Origin: Methanosarcina sp.
Lineage (GTDB): Archaea > Halobacteriota > Methanosarcinia > Methanosarcinales > Methanosarcinaceae
Direction: 5' to 3'
Length of the DNA: 64,000 nt
Assembly (NCBI RefSeq): GCF_028693135.1
Contig: NZ_JAQUVZ010000003.1
Location: 117,955 to 181,954 of the forward strand
The position numbers were made by a program, and so were the translations under genes. Shown here in pieces: positions 35,737-44,314 of the stretch. Below the pieces are notes generated by a model, which was given only the letters and a program-made list of their open reading frames with translations, did no database searches and was not told where the DNA came from. The stretch's first letter is position 1, and every line of letters begins with the position of its first letter.

Positions 35737-35810
35737 TGATTGTTTGAGACCCTGCACAGAAAATATAAATATGATAAAACTGAGGCAAGTTTTTGAAATA
35801 ATTTCGTCCC

Positions 35811-36017
35811 TCATTCAAGATCCGAATCCTCAAAAATAAACAGTTCGTCAATCGTGGTGTCCAGTGATCTGGCTATCCGGTAGGCAAGTTTCAGAGAGGG
35901 ATTATACTTTCCTTTTTCAAGGAAAACGATGGTTTCTCTCCGGACCCCTACTAGATTTGCAAGAGCCTCCTGGGTTAGATCGTGCCTTGCCCGAAGTTCT
36001 TTGATCCTTGTTTTCAC
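35811..36017 (-). CDS. XRE-family HTH transcriptional regulator (YozG-like)
   Basis: This 68-residue helix-turn-helix protein has [20 protein letters not shown] and [21 protein letters not shown] chose the GTG at 36015-36017 because GGAGG lies nine bases upstream and because relatives start at M-K-x-R-I-K-E-L. The frame extends to 36083 but would overlap the upstream gene. It pairs with the membrane protein just upstream (22 bp), a common archaeal/bacterial arrangement, and probably autoregulates that operon. Confidence 0.85.
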   Translation of the reverse strand: MKTRIKELRARHDLTQEALANLVGVRRETIVFLEKGKYNPSLKLAYRIARSLDTTIDELFIFEDSDLE

Positions 36018-36039
36018 TCTGTGATCCTCCGGATAGTCC

Positions 36040-36426
36040 TTAATCAACATCGCCCTTTTGCATGAAATGCCACCTGAAAACATTTGCGGAAATTACCATA
36101 AAGAAAAGAAGGATCCCCAGAACTGCTTCAGCAGTAAGTTCGGCAAGCTTGAAGAATTCAACCCAGTAGAGTACCGTAATCAGCACAAGCGTCAGGAGCC
36201 AGGAATAAGTAATTCCGTATGCTGCGAGTTTCTTTGTCCTTTCGTCCCTGTCAGGAAGATCCCTACGTCTAAAGAGCCTGAAGGCTGTCATAACAAAGAT
36301 AATTAGTCCCATGCTGATCAGAATGATTGAAACTGATGCCTCAATTTCAAGAAAAGCTGCTGAAAGCATCCCTGAAAGCATAATGATTATTCCAAGGACC
36401 AGTTTGTACCTGTATATTTTTTCCAT
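36040..36426 (-). CDS. Four-helix membrane protein (DUF2178-like) paired with XRE regulator
   Basis: The 128-residue protein has four membrane segments in two pairs, separated by a charged loop ([23 protein letters not shown]). The DERTKK loop and the pairing with a small XRE regulator are typical of DUF2178-like proteins, whose role is unknown. The ATG at 36426 follows GGAGG. Confidence 0.7.
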   Translation of the reverse strand: MEKIYRYKLVLGIIIMLSGMLSAAFLEIEASVSIILISMGLIIFVMTAFRLFRRRDLPDRDERTKKLAAYGITYSWLLTLVLITVLYWVEFFKLAELTAEAVLGILLFFMVISANVFRWHFMQKGDVD

Positions 36427-36665
36427 ACTTTTTGTCCTCCTTTTTATGTATATTTTTTCTATGCTTTTGTCACCGATTACCAAAAGTGTGTTAGTTATTT
36501 ATAACATATTATTCGATATTTGCAATATTAAGTTAGATATTACTCACATTTTTTATTATTTCAAGTTTTTGCTTGATGTGAATGTTTAAGTTAGAACTCC
36601 ACCACGTTATGAGACTTATATATAACAAAATGTGCTCTCAATATAACTAAAACCGTCAGGATAAC

Positions 36666-36767
36666 AAAACTCATCGAGAAATAAAACTCATCGAGAAATA
36701 AAACTCATCGAGAAATAAAACTCATCGAGAAATAAAACTCATCGGGAAATAAAACTCATCAGAATAA
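36666..36767. repeat. 17-bp tandem repeat, six copies
   Basis: AAAACTCATCGAGAAAT is repeated five times with near-perfect identity and a sixth diverged copy. It lies in the 475-bp gap upstream of the membrane protein and after pirin. Confidence 0.85.
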
Positions 36768-36903
36768 CAAAAACGTCTGGATTTCTGCCCGGGACAGGTT
36801 TTCCCCTGATAGGTTTCAGGATAAAATGAAGAGGCAACTTCCGGAAAAAATAGGGAAAAAACATTTCAGCGTTTTCCCGATAAAATGAAAAAGGTTTGAC
36901 ACT

Positions 36904-37812
36904 TCAAGGATGCTTGATAAATGTGCCTTTCCTGTATTCTTCAAAAGCTGTTTTCAATTCTTCCTGCGTGTTCATGACAATCGGCCCATACCAGGCTACA
37001 GGCTCTCCAATGGGTTTTCCCGATACCAGAAGGAACCTTACACCTCTTTCTCCTGCAGTCACCTCGATCGAATCTCCATCCCCATAGAGGACCAGGGTCT
37101 CCTTATCTATCACACAGTCCTCTGCCGGATCAAGATATCTTTCTCCTTCAACCTCAAAGGCGCATGGGTCTTTTTCCCTGTCGAAATTTCCGCTGCCGTC
37201 TATCACGTACGCAAAGACAGTATAGCCTGGAATTGTTATGTGGGAAAACGTCTCCCCTACAGGCAGTGTCACATCAAGGTATTCCGGGTCGGTTACTATT
37301 TCCTGGACAGGTCCTTCAATCCCGTTTAATTCCCCACAAATAATCCTTACCTTCATCCCTTTTTCCATGAAAAGCTCAGGTACTTGGTTGCTTTTGATCT
37401 CCCGGTAGCGCGGATTCATCATTTTGTGCGAAGCCGGAAGGTTTGCCCAGAGTTGAAAACCCCACAGAGTCCCATTTTCATCCCCCTGTGGCATTTCCTG
37501 ATGGATAATCCCATTTCCCGCAGTCATCCACTGCAATTCTCCAGGTCGGATAACCCCTTTATTTCCCATGCTGTCCTCATGCCTTACTTCCCCCTGCAGG
37601 ACATAAGTGATAGTCTCAATCCCTCTATGCGGGTGCCAGGGAAATCCCATAATGTAATCCTCCGGTTTCTCCGAATGAAAATCATCAAGCAGCAAAAAAG
37701 GGTCAAGCTCAGGCACATGCTGGAATCCAAAAGCCCTCCTCAGGTGTACTCCTGCCCCCTCAATGGTTGGCATGCTCTTCCTTACTTTCTTTATTCTTCT
37801 TAAATTAGCCAT
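36904..37812 (-). CDS. Pirin family protein
   Basis: About 302 residues, bicupin. The N-terminal cupin has the metal-binding histidines H60 and H62 (WHPHRGIETITY), H at about 104 and E at about 106 (GIIHQEMPQ). The C-terminal half has VLYGDGDSIEV and SGKPIGEPVAWYGPIVMNT. Pirins bind Fe and have been described as quercetinases or redox-sensing cofactors; the physiological role in methanogens is not known. The start is either the ATG at 37812 or a GTG four codons upstream; both follow GGAGG. Confidence 0.92.
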   Translation of the reverse strand: MANLRRIKKVRKSMPTIEGAGVHLRRAFGFQHVPELDPFLLLDDFHSEKPEDYIMGFPWHPHRGIETITYVLQGEVRHEDSMGNKGVIRPGELQWMTAGNGIIHQEMPQGDENGTLWGFQLWANLPASHKMMNPRYREIKSNQVPELFMEKGMKVRIICGELNGIEGPVQEIVTDPEYLDVTLPVGETFSHITIPGYTVFAYVIDGSGNFDREKDPCAFEVEGERYLDPAEDCVIDKETLVLYGDGDSIEVTAGERGVRFLLVSGKPIGEPVAWYGPIVMNTQEELKTAFEEYRKGTFIKHP

Positions 37813-38013
37813 TATAATAATCACCCCTCCAAAAACAATATATCAAATTTCGTATAAAAACAAAAATATCTAAGCCCTTTTGAGCGAAACTCAGCTAAAA
37901 CCCATAATTTTTAATAACGCGTAAGCTCCTCAGAATTATCTCAACTCTTATAACCTCCCCCATGCTGATACCCTATGTAAATATTGAAGTCGAAGTATTT
38001 GGTTTTGTTGGAA

Positions 38014-38081
38014 AAATATGGTTTTCAGGCTGATGTGGTTCTCAGGCTGATATGGTTTTCAGGCTGATATGGTTTTCAGGC
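38014..38081. repeat. 17-bp tandem repeat, four copies
   Basis: ATATGGTTTTCAGGCTG occurs at 38014, 38048 and 38065, with a diverged copy at 38031. The array lies about 90 bp before the YihY gene. Confidence 0.85.
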
Positions 38082-38166
38082 TGTTATCTTGCAGAAAAAA
38101 GATTTGGCAGAATTTTGAAAAGATCTATTTAATTAAAGAGTTCTATCTTATGAATTAGAGGAGAAT

Positions 38167-38997
38167 ATGAGTTCGGGGTATATAGGAAATCTGATCACCG
38201 GAACGATAAAGGAATGGATGGAAGACGACGCACAGACTTACAGTGCTGCGCTGGCATTTTATTTTGTGTTAAGCCTCCCTGCTCTTCTGTTATTTTCGGT
38301 ATCTGTAGGAAGTCTTTTTTTACGGTCAAGACGGCTTCAGGATTATATAATCGATTATGTGCAGGGCTCCGTTGATAAGAGTGTGATTGATATGATAAGT
38401 GCGCTTTTCGAACATACTCCGGAAGTTAATTTCCTTTCAATAGGTGCATTTGCCGGCTTTGTTCTCCTTCTCTGGAGTGCAAGCAATGTTTTCAGGCAGT
38501 TTAAGAATTTCCTTGAGAAAGCCTGGGATCTCGAGCCTGTTGAGTCCAATACTATTAAAGATGTTATAAAGAATGCAATTGTGTCCTTTTTCATAGTCAT
38601 AGTTTTTGGAGGGCTCCTTGTGCTCAGCATAATTGTCAAAGGAGTCCTTTATGCAGCTTCAAAACTGTTCCAGAATTTTTTCCCTTTTTCGCCTTCTATC
38701 GCTCAATATGCTGGTTCTACAGCCAGTTTCCTGATCCTCATCCTGTTTTTCATGCTTATATTCCGGGTACTGCCTGATATAAAGCTTGATCTGAAGTCTG
38801 CTTTTGTAGGATCGCTAGTAACAGTAATTCTGGTAACCATAGGCAAGTATGCCCTTGGGCTTTATTTCACATACAGCAATCTTGCAAGCGTTTACGGGGC
38901 AATTGGGTCGATTGTAGGGTTATTTCTTCTGATTTATTACTCTTCAATTATGATTACAATTGGTGTGGAGTTCACGAAAGTATATTCTGAATCATAA
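38167..38997 (+). CDS. YihY/BrkB family inner-membrane protein
   Basis: This 276-residue protein has six membrane helices and the typical N-terminal DDAQTYSAALAFYFVLSLPALLLF and the central FRQFKNFLEKAWDLE-type segment. It is the YihY/UPF0761 family, formerly called ribonuclease BN by mistake; function unknown, possibly transport. The ATG follows AGGAG. A T-rich terminator follows. Confidence 0.9.
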   Translation: MSSGYIGNLITGTIKEWMEDDAQTYSAALAFYFVLSLPALLLFSVSVGSLFLRSRRLQDYIIDYVQGSVDKSVIDMISALFEHTPEVNFLSIGAFAGFVLLLWSASNVFRQFKNFLEKAWDLEPVESNTIKDVIKNAIVSFFIVIVFGGLLVLSIIVKGVLYAASKLFQNFFPFSPSIAQYAGSTASFLILILFFMLIFRVLPDIKLDLKSAFVGSLVTVILVTIGKYALGLYFTYSNLASVYGAIGSIVGLFLLIYYSSIMITIGVEFTKVYSES

Positions 38998-39029
38998 AGT
39001 GTGAGCTTCTGTAAAGAAGAATCCAAGAT

Positions 39030-39062
39030 TCTTTAATTTTTTTTCCTTTTTTATTTATTTTC
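39030..39062 (+). terminator. T-rich terminator after YihY
   Basis: Several T-runs (ttaattttttttcctttttt) lie 35 bp after the stop. Confidence 0.45.
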
Positions 39063-39382
39063 CTTTCTATTTTCCCGAAAAGGTAGCAGATGTGCTACGC
39101 CTTGATCGTTAGACATTCCCTGAACTCCTGGTTATGGAGTCTTGAACTTCTCCGGACTGCTTTTGTACTTTTGCAGTAATCAGGGAACATAACTTTCAGT
39201 TTTCTCTCCCTGCACCGCACGGGGCTGAAGCCTGCCTGCCTGTCAGGTAAAATCAACAGGGTAAACGTTAATGATTGCGATTATAAAAGATCAAATAACA
39301 TGGGAAAAATACCCCCCAGGCTGAGATAATACTTCCCTTAATCCAGGAGACCGTTTTTTAATCTAAACTTTATAGGATACCT
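39063..39382. other. Intergenic, no gene seen
   Basis: Contains a short hairpin GTAGCA/TGCTAC near 39086-39101. No credible frame. Confidence 0.35.
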
Positions 39383-39896
39383 CCGCCAGCTTGTCTGGCG
39401 GCTCTGCAAAATAGAAAACAGAAAACAGAAGAAAAAGAGATAAAAAAGAGACGAAAAAAGAGTATTTTCAGATAGAATTATATTTCGCTCCGTTTGGTAT
39501 ACTGCAGGTTTTTAGGTTGTTTTCCCTTGTTGTTTTTTTGTTGATCTCTTAAGGCTTCTCCTGTCATTTCTAATTGTTAGTTTTTTACAGTGGCCTCAGT
39601 AGTTTTCACTTCCAGGCTCTTATTCTCTCTTCTTTTTTTATCTGAAAGCCGCTCTCCTGCGTCGAGCGTGACAAAGTAGTCCTCTTGAGCGCATCTCAGC
39701 TAAAACCCATCAAGTAGTCCTCTTGAGCGCAGCGAAAAGGACCTCGTGCTCCCGAAGCGAAACTCGGGTGAAAAGGACCTCGTGCTCCCGAAGCGAAACT
39801 CGGGTGAAAAGGACCTTGTGCTGTTGCACTTGCAGTGCAACTCCCAGAAAATCTCCGATTTCCTGTGATCCCGAAGCGAAAGTCGGGTGAGTAAAA
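39383..39896. repeat. Dispersed modular repeat, locus C (inverted)
   Basis: The hairpin CCGCCAGCTTGTCTGGCGG (39383-39401) and, from 39648, the palindromic CCGCTCTCCTGCGTCGAGCG, AGTCCTCTTGAGCGCAGCGA and TTGCACTTGCAGTGCAA modules are all present, on the opposite strand to loci A and B. A 44-bp unit (GACCTCGTGCTCCCGAAGCG...) is duplicated here (about 39750-39810). Confidence 0.75.
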
Positions 39897-40005
39897 AAGC
39901 AACTTCTTGACCTATTTTAAAGTTTATACAATATATCGCCAGTATGATGATAATTTCGCAAAAGTGTTATAAGTTACACATTTTAGATAATTGATAGTTA
40001 TAACT

Positions 40006-40188
40006 AATAATAAATTATTCAATTTCATTTCAAATCGGAATATATATATACTTTTTATATAAAGTAGCTGTAAAATAAATTATTTCTGTAAGTTTGGAGT
40101 TCGGTTTACGAATGCGGAAATAACTGGATTATGGGACAAAATCAAACCAGAATTAAAAAAATTCATTTTAAATTAGGGGTGTAATTAG
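40006..40188 (+). promoter_or_regulatory. Promoter and long leader of surface gene 1
   Basis: The 183 bp up to the start codon are conserved with 44131-44314, upstream of the paralogous gene. The TATA-like tatatatatactttttata lies at about 40040-40060, so the mRNA leader would be about 110 nt. GGAGTTCGG... and GGGACAA blocks inside the leader are shared between both copies. Confidence 0.6.
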
Positions 40189-43100
40189 ATGAAAATAAAC
40201 AAAAAGACAACAATTTTTTTTGGGATATTTTTTGTTTTATTTCTGATCACTGCAGGGAATGCGACTGCAGTTCAAGAGGAGGGTACGGAAACTCAGATCA
40301 CTACCGATACCTCCAGCCAGTTGAATCCCGATATCTATGGTGAACAGATTGTGTGGCAGGATGACCGGAATGGAAACTGGGATATCTACATGTACGACAT
40401 TTCAAGTTCCACCGAAACTCAAATCACCATCAATGAATCGAATCAGAGCAGTTCTGCTATCTATGGTGAAAGGATTGTGTGGCAGGATGACCGTAATGGA
40501 AACTGGGATATCTACATGTATGACATTTCAAGTTCCACCGAAATACAGATCACCACTAATGAATCAAATCAGAGCGGTCCTGCTATTTACGGGAACAGAA
40601 TAGTCTGGGCTGATGATCGGAATGGGAAATCCGATATCTACATGTATGACATCTCCACTTCTCAGGAAACTCAGATTTCTACCTCCGGATCAGCGTTTGA
40701 TCCTGAGATCTACAATGATAGAATAGTGTGGGAAGAGTACATAGAATTTGATGGCTTCTACGGTCTCATGGTGTATGACATTTCTACCCAGCAGAAAACT
40801 CAAATCGTCGAAACTGTACTCCGCTTCTATCCGCAGTTTTGTGGTTTTTCTATTCACGGTGACAAGATAGTGTACAGTCTTTATCCGTTCGACGACGTTC
40901 CTGCTTTTGTCGATATGTATGATTTATCCACTCAGCAAACAGATGGTATCGACTATGGATATACTCCTGACATATATGAAGACAGAATAGTGTGGGAGGG
41001 AGGAGTATTTGGTGGTGATCCCGATTGGGGATTCAATCTCATTAACGAAGATATCTACATGTATGACCTTTCCACTCAACAGAAAATTCAAATCACCACT
41101 AGCGGAAAAGTTTCCGATCCTGCCATCTATGAAGACAGGATGGTGTGGCAGGATGAACGCAATGGAAACACTGATATTTACATGTTTACCCTTGCTTCGG
41201 ATGAGGTGCCAGAACTCCCTGTTGCAGACTTCAGCGCCAATATTACAAGCGGCTATGCTCCTCTTTCTGTGCAGTTTACAGACTTGTCTGAAAATGCAAC
41301 CGAATGGAACTGGGACTTTGGTGACGGAGCTACTTCAATTGAACAAGACCCAGTACATACATACTCTGCATCAGGGACCTATACTGTTAACCTTACAGCA
41401 AGCAATTCAAACGGTACAGATTCGAAACTTGTCACAATCAAAGTCCTTACTCCAGATCAGGAAGCCGGAATGTTAACGAAAGTAGCATCTGGTGTCGGGG
41501 ACAGTTCAAACCCCGTCTGGTCTCCAGATGGGAATGAAATACTGTTCATAAGGGATGATGGGCTATATAAAGTATTTTCAGATGGTTCAGGAGAAATAAG
41601 GTTAATCTCTGCAAATGCATCTACAAGTGATAAAATATCTGGTTATTCATGGTCCCCCGATGGTAGTAAAGTCTCATACATAATGAATAGATTTGATTAT
41701 ATGAGTGGGCCTACAAGTGATGTATGGCTAATGAATGCCGATGGAACTGAAAAATTCCAATTGCTTGATACAATAAGGGAAGCGGATATATGTTCCTATT
41801 CTTATGCTTGGTTTCCGTCCAGTTCGAAAATAGTCTATTCTTATATGAGTTATTTAGACGGTTGGGGATCCGGTATGAGGGTGATTAACTCAGCCGGGTC
41901 CAATAACCAAGACTTTTTCCGAGAAATTTTTGGCGACGATCCTATTAATGGCATGGTTTTTTCGCCTGATGGATCTAAATTAATATATCATTTTACTCCA
42001 GATGTTTTTTCACCACCTGAATATGGATACATTTGTTACCTTGGAATTCTGGATTTAGATCAAGGAAGCGTAACTAAGCTACCTGATAAAGAGTCACCTG
42101 TATGGTCACCAGATAGTTCAATGATTGGTTACCATTCTAATGGAAATATATACACTATAAAAGCTGATGGAACCGGAGAAACTCAACTTACCTCAGAAGC
42201 AGCAAATGAAAATTCTCCTGTTTTTTCACCTGATGGAAGTAAAATTGTATTTTTGTCCGACGAAGCTGGAAATAACGATATACTGGTTATGGATGCAGAT
42301 GGAAACAACAAAGTGCATTTAACAACAGATACAGCATCCGATGAATATCCAGTGTGGAACCCGGATGGCACAAAAATTGCTTTTTGGTCTGACAGAGAGG
42401 GAGATTCCGGAATCTACATCCTTACTCTAAAGACAGGAAGCGATTCGGTTACCAATCTCAAATATACATCCGGCTCCACCTGGATCAACTGGACTTGGAC
42501 AAACACCTCAGACCCCGATTTCAATCACACTGAAATCTACCTTGACGGCATCTTCCAGACCAGCACCTCTGCCGAATACTTCAACGCCACAGGTCTTGAA
42601 CCTGAAACAAGCTACACCATCGGTACTCGCACTGTGAACATTAATGGGAATACGAGTGAAATATGGATTAATCAGACTGCGATAACAGAGATGAATGACA
42701 ATGAGACGGATGAGGATGACGGAACAGGCAATGAAACTGAGGTTCCAGACAACGACTCCGATAATGGGGCTGGCAATGAAACAGACGACGACACTCAGGT
42801 TCCAGATAATTGTTCGGCTGAATTAACGCCTCTGGATAATATACAGACTCTCAAGGAATATGTGGAATTTACATACGAATGCCATGTGATGACAAAAACA
42901 GGGCTGACTACTCTCCTTGATGCCTCAATGTGTTACTGGGAAAATGGTGAGGATGAAAAAGCCATTTCCATGCTTAAGTCCTTCATCCATCTCGCTGAAA
43001 GAATGAAGGAATGCAAGCAGATCTCGGCTGATGAAGCGGATTACATGATAAATGAAGTGAAGAAGATACTCGACCAGATGGATGAAGTAGATGGAACATC

Positions 43101-43806
43101 CAATGTAACTGGCGAAGTCTGCGATAAAACAAAAACAGTTTGTGAAGAAACCAAACCAGTTTGTGAAGAAACAAAACCAGTTTGTACACCAGTTTGTACA
43201 CCAGTTTGTACACCAGTTTGTACACCAGTTTGTACAGAAACAAAACCTGTTTGTGAAGAAACAAAACCAGTTTGTAAACCAGTCTGCGAAGAAACAAAAC
43301 CAGTTTGTGAAGAAACAAAACCAGTTTGTAAACCAGTTTGTGAAGAACCCATACCTGTTTGTGAAAAACCAGATTCCGTTTCTGAACCAGTTTGCGAAAA
43401 GCCAGAACCAGTTTGTAAACCAATTTGTACAGAAACAAAACCAGTTTTTGAACCAACCTGCGAAGAACCCAAACCAGTTTCTGAAACCGTTTGCAAAGAA
43501 CCCAAAGAAGCATTAGAGGCGGAAAAAGAGCCTGACAAACTGGTTTGTACAGAAACTAAAGAAGCATTAGAGGCGGAAAAAGAGCCTGCACCTGTAAAGG
43601 AAGAAGAAAAAGTCGGGGCTGAAGCAGCACCTGCATCTGAAAAATCAGAGCCTGCATCTGTAAAGAGAGAAGAAGTAAACCTAAATACTGAAAAAGTAAG
43701 TGAAGATAAAGAAGTTAGTGAAGATAAAGAAGTAAGTGAAGATAAAGAAGTAAGTGAAGATAAAGAAGTAAGTGAAGATAATATTGATCAGATAGAGGTA
43801 AATTAA
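40189..43806 (+). CDS. Surface protein: TolB-like propellers, PKD, FN3-like domain, Cys-rich repeat tail
   Basis: The 1205-residue secreted protein has a signal peptide (MKINKKTTIFFGIFFVLFLI), TolB-like propeller repeats (about 35-330, IYGERIVWQDDRNGNWDIYMYD), a PKD domain (about 341-420, WNWDFGDGATS), a second propeller of PD40 repeats (about 430-745, VWSPDGNEI), an FN3-like domain (about 750-835) and a conserved helical domain (about 880-965) shared with the gene at 44315. From about residue 975 comes a Cys-rich repeat tail built of PVC-EETK and PVCT/K units (over 20 cysteines), then SEDKEV repeats. It has no PGF-CTERM or membrane anchor. Likely a cross-linked cell-envelope component. Confidence 0.85.
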   Translation: MKINKKTTIFFGIFFVLFLITAGNATAVQEEGTETQITTDTSSQLNPDIYGEQIVWQDDRNGNWDIYMYDISSSTETQITINESNQSSSAIYGERIVWQDDRNGNWDIYMYDISSSTEIQITTNESNQSGPAIYGNRIVWADDRNGKSDIYMYDISTSQETQISTSGSAFDPEIYNDRIVWEEYIEFDGFYGLMVYDISTQQKTQIVETVLRFYPQFCGFSIHGDKIVYSLYPFDDVPAFVDMYDLSTQQTDGIDYGYTPDIYEDRIVWEGGVFGGDPDWGFNLINEDIYMYDLSTQQKIQITTSGKVSDPAIYEDRMVWQDERNGNTDIYMFTLASDEVPELPVADFSANITSGYAPLSVQFTDLSENATEWNWDFGDGATSIEQDPVHTYSASGTYTVNLTASNSNGTDSKLVTIKVLTPDQEAGMLTKVASGVGDSSNPVWSPDGNEILFIRDDGLYKVFSDGSGEIRLISANASTSDKISGYSWSPDGSKVSYIMNRFDYMSGPTSDVWLMNADGTEKFQLLDTIREADICSYSYAWFPSSSKIVYSYMSYLDGWGSGMRVINSAGSNNQDFFREIFGDDPINGMVFSPDGSKLIYHFTPDVFSPPEYGYICYLGILDLDQGSVTKLPDKESPVWSPDSSMIGYHSNGNIYTIKADGTGETQLTSEAANENSPVFSPDGSKIVFLSDEAGNNDILVMDADGNNKVHLTTDTASDEYPVWNPDGTKIAFWSDREGDSGIYILTLKTGSDSVTNLKYTSGSTWINWTWTNTSDPDFNHTEIYLDGIFQTSTSAEYFNATGLEPETSYTIGTRTVNINGNTSEIWINQTAITEMNDNETDEDDGTGNETEVPDNDSDNGAGNETDDDTQVPDNCSAELTPLDNIQTLKEYVEFTYECHVMTKTGLTTLLDASMCYWENGEDEKAISMLKSFIHLAERMKECKQISADEADYMINEVKKILDQMDEVDGTSNVTGEVCDKTKTVCEETKPVCEETKPVCTPVCTPVCTPVCTPVCTETKPVCEETKPVCKPVCEETKPVCEETKPVCKPVCEEPIPVCEKPDSVSEPVCEKPEPVCKPICTETKPVFEPTCEEPKPVSETVCKEPKEALEAEKEPDKLVCTETKEALEAEKEPAPVKEEEKVGAEAAPASEKSEPASVKREEVNLNTEKVSEDKEVSEDKEVSEDKEVSEDKEVSEDNIDQIEVN
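43114..43505 (+). repeat. Coding tandem repeat for Cys-Pro-Val tail
   Basis: Units of 12 bp (ACCAGTTTGTAC) and 21 bp (CCAGTTTGTGAAGAAACAAA plus one) alternate here, encoding VCTP and PVCEETK. A second, unrelated coding repeat (18 bp, SEDKEV) follows at about 43701-43778. Confidence 0.85.
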
Positions 43807-44130
43807 GGGTGAGGATTAAAGTTAACGTCATCAGGAGGTGATAACAGAAAACCAGTGACACTGTTTATACATTCATTATTTTTTCTTTGGCATGAAAGTA
43901 CTGTAATTTGAAAATTACTTTCATTTCTTTGTGCCTGCAATCTGAAGAATTTCATGTTTGTTTTTTGATCTATTATTTTTTGGTTCGTTACACTAATATC
44001 TCTTTGATCTAACTTTAAAAATCTACTTTTTGACATATATTCTAATTGATGCTCTATGTAGTCATTATAATGACAATTCCTGCAAAATATGTTATAAAAT
44101 ACCTGTGGTTGCTAATTCACAGTCATAGTT
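43807..44130. other. Intergenic between surface genes, no gene seen
   Basis: The first 70 bp (to about 43880) are repeated after the next surface gene (46811-46880), so the 3' flank was duplicated with the gene. T-rich stretches near 43880 and 43960 may terminate transcription. Confidence 0.5.
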
Positions 44131-44314
44131 AATAATAAATTATTAGATTTCATTTCAAATCGGAATATATATATTCTTTTTATATGAAGTAACTTTAAAA
44201 TAAATTTATTCTGTAAATTTGGAGTTCCGTGTGCGACTGCATAAATAACTGGATTCTGGGACAATATAAAACCAGAATTATAAAAAATTCCTTTTAAATT
44301 AGGGGTAAAAGAAG
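44131..44314 (+). promoter_or_regulatory. Promoter and long leader of surface gene 2
   Basis: Homologous over its length to 40006-40188, with the same TATA region (tatatatattctttttata, about 44166-44184) and the same ribosome-binding site (TTAGGGGT). Confidence 0.6.

Noticed and set aside
36666..36767. CRISPR-like array
   Set aside because: Units are 17 bp in direct contact without spacers, so it is a simple tandem repeat. The same applies to the other arrays in the window.
39086..39101. Hairpin GTAGCA/TGCTAC as tRNA or terminator
   Set aside because: Too short for a tRNA stem set, and no T-run follows.
43041..43538. Minus-strand frames with QTGFVSSQTG-type repeats
   Set aside because: They are the antisense of the Cys-Pro-Val coding repeat on the plus strand.
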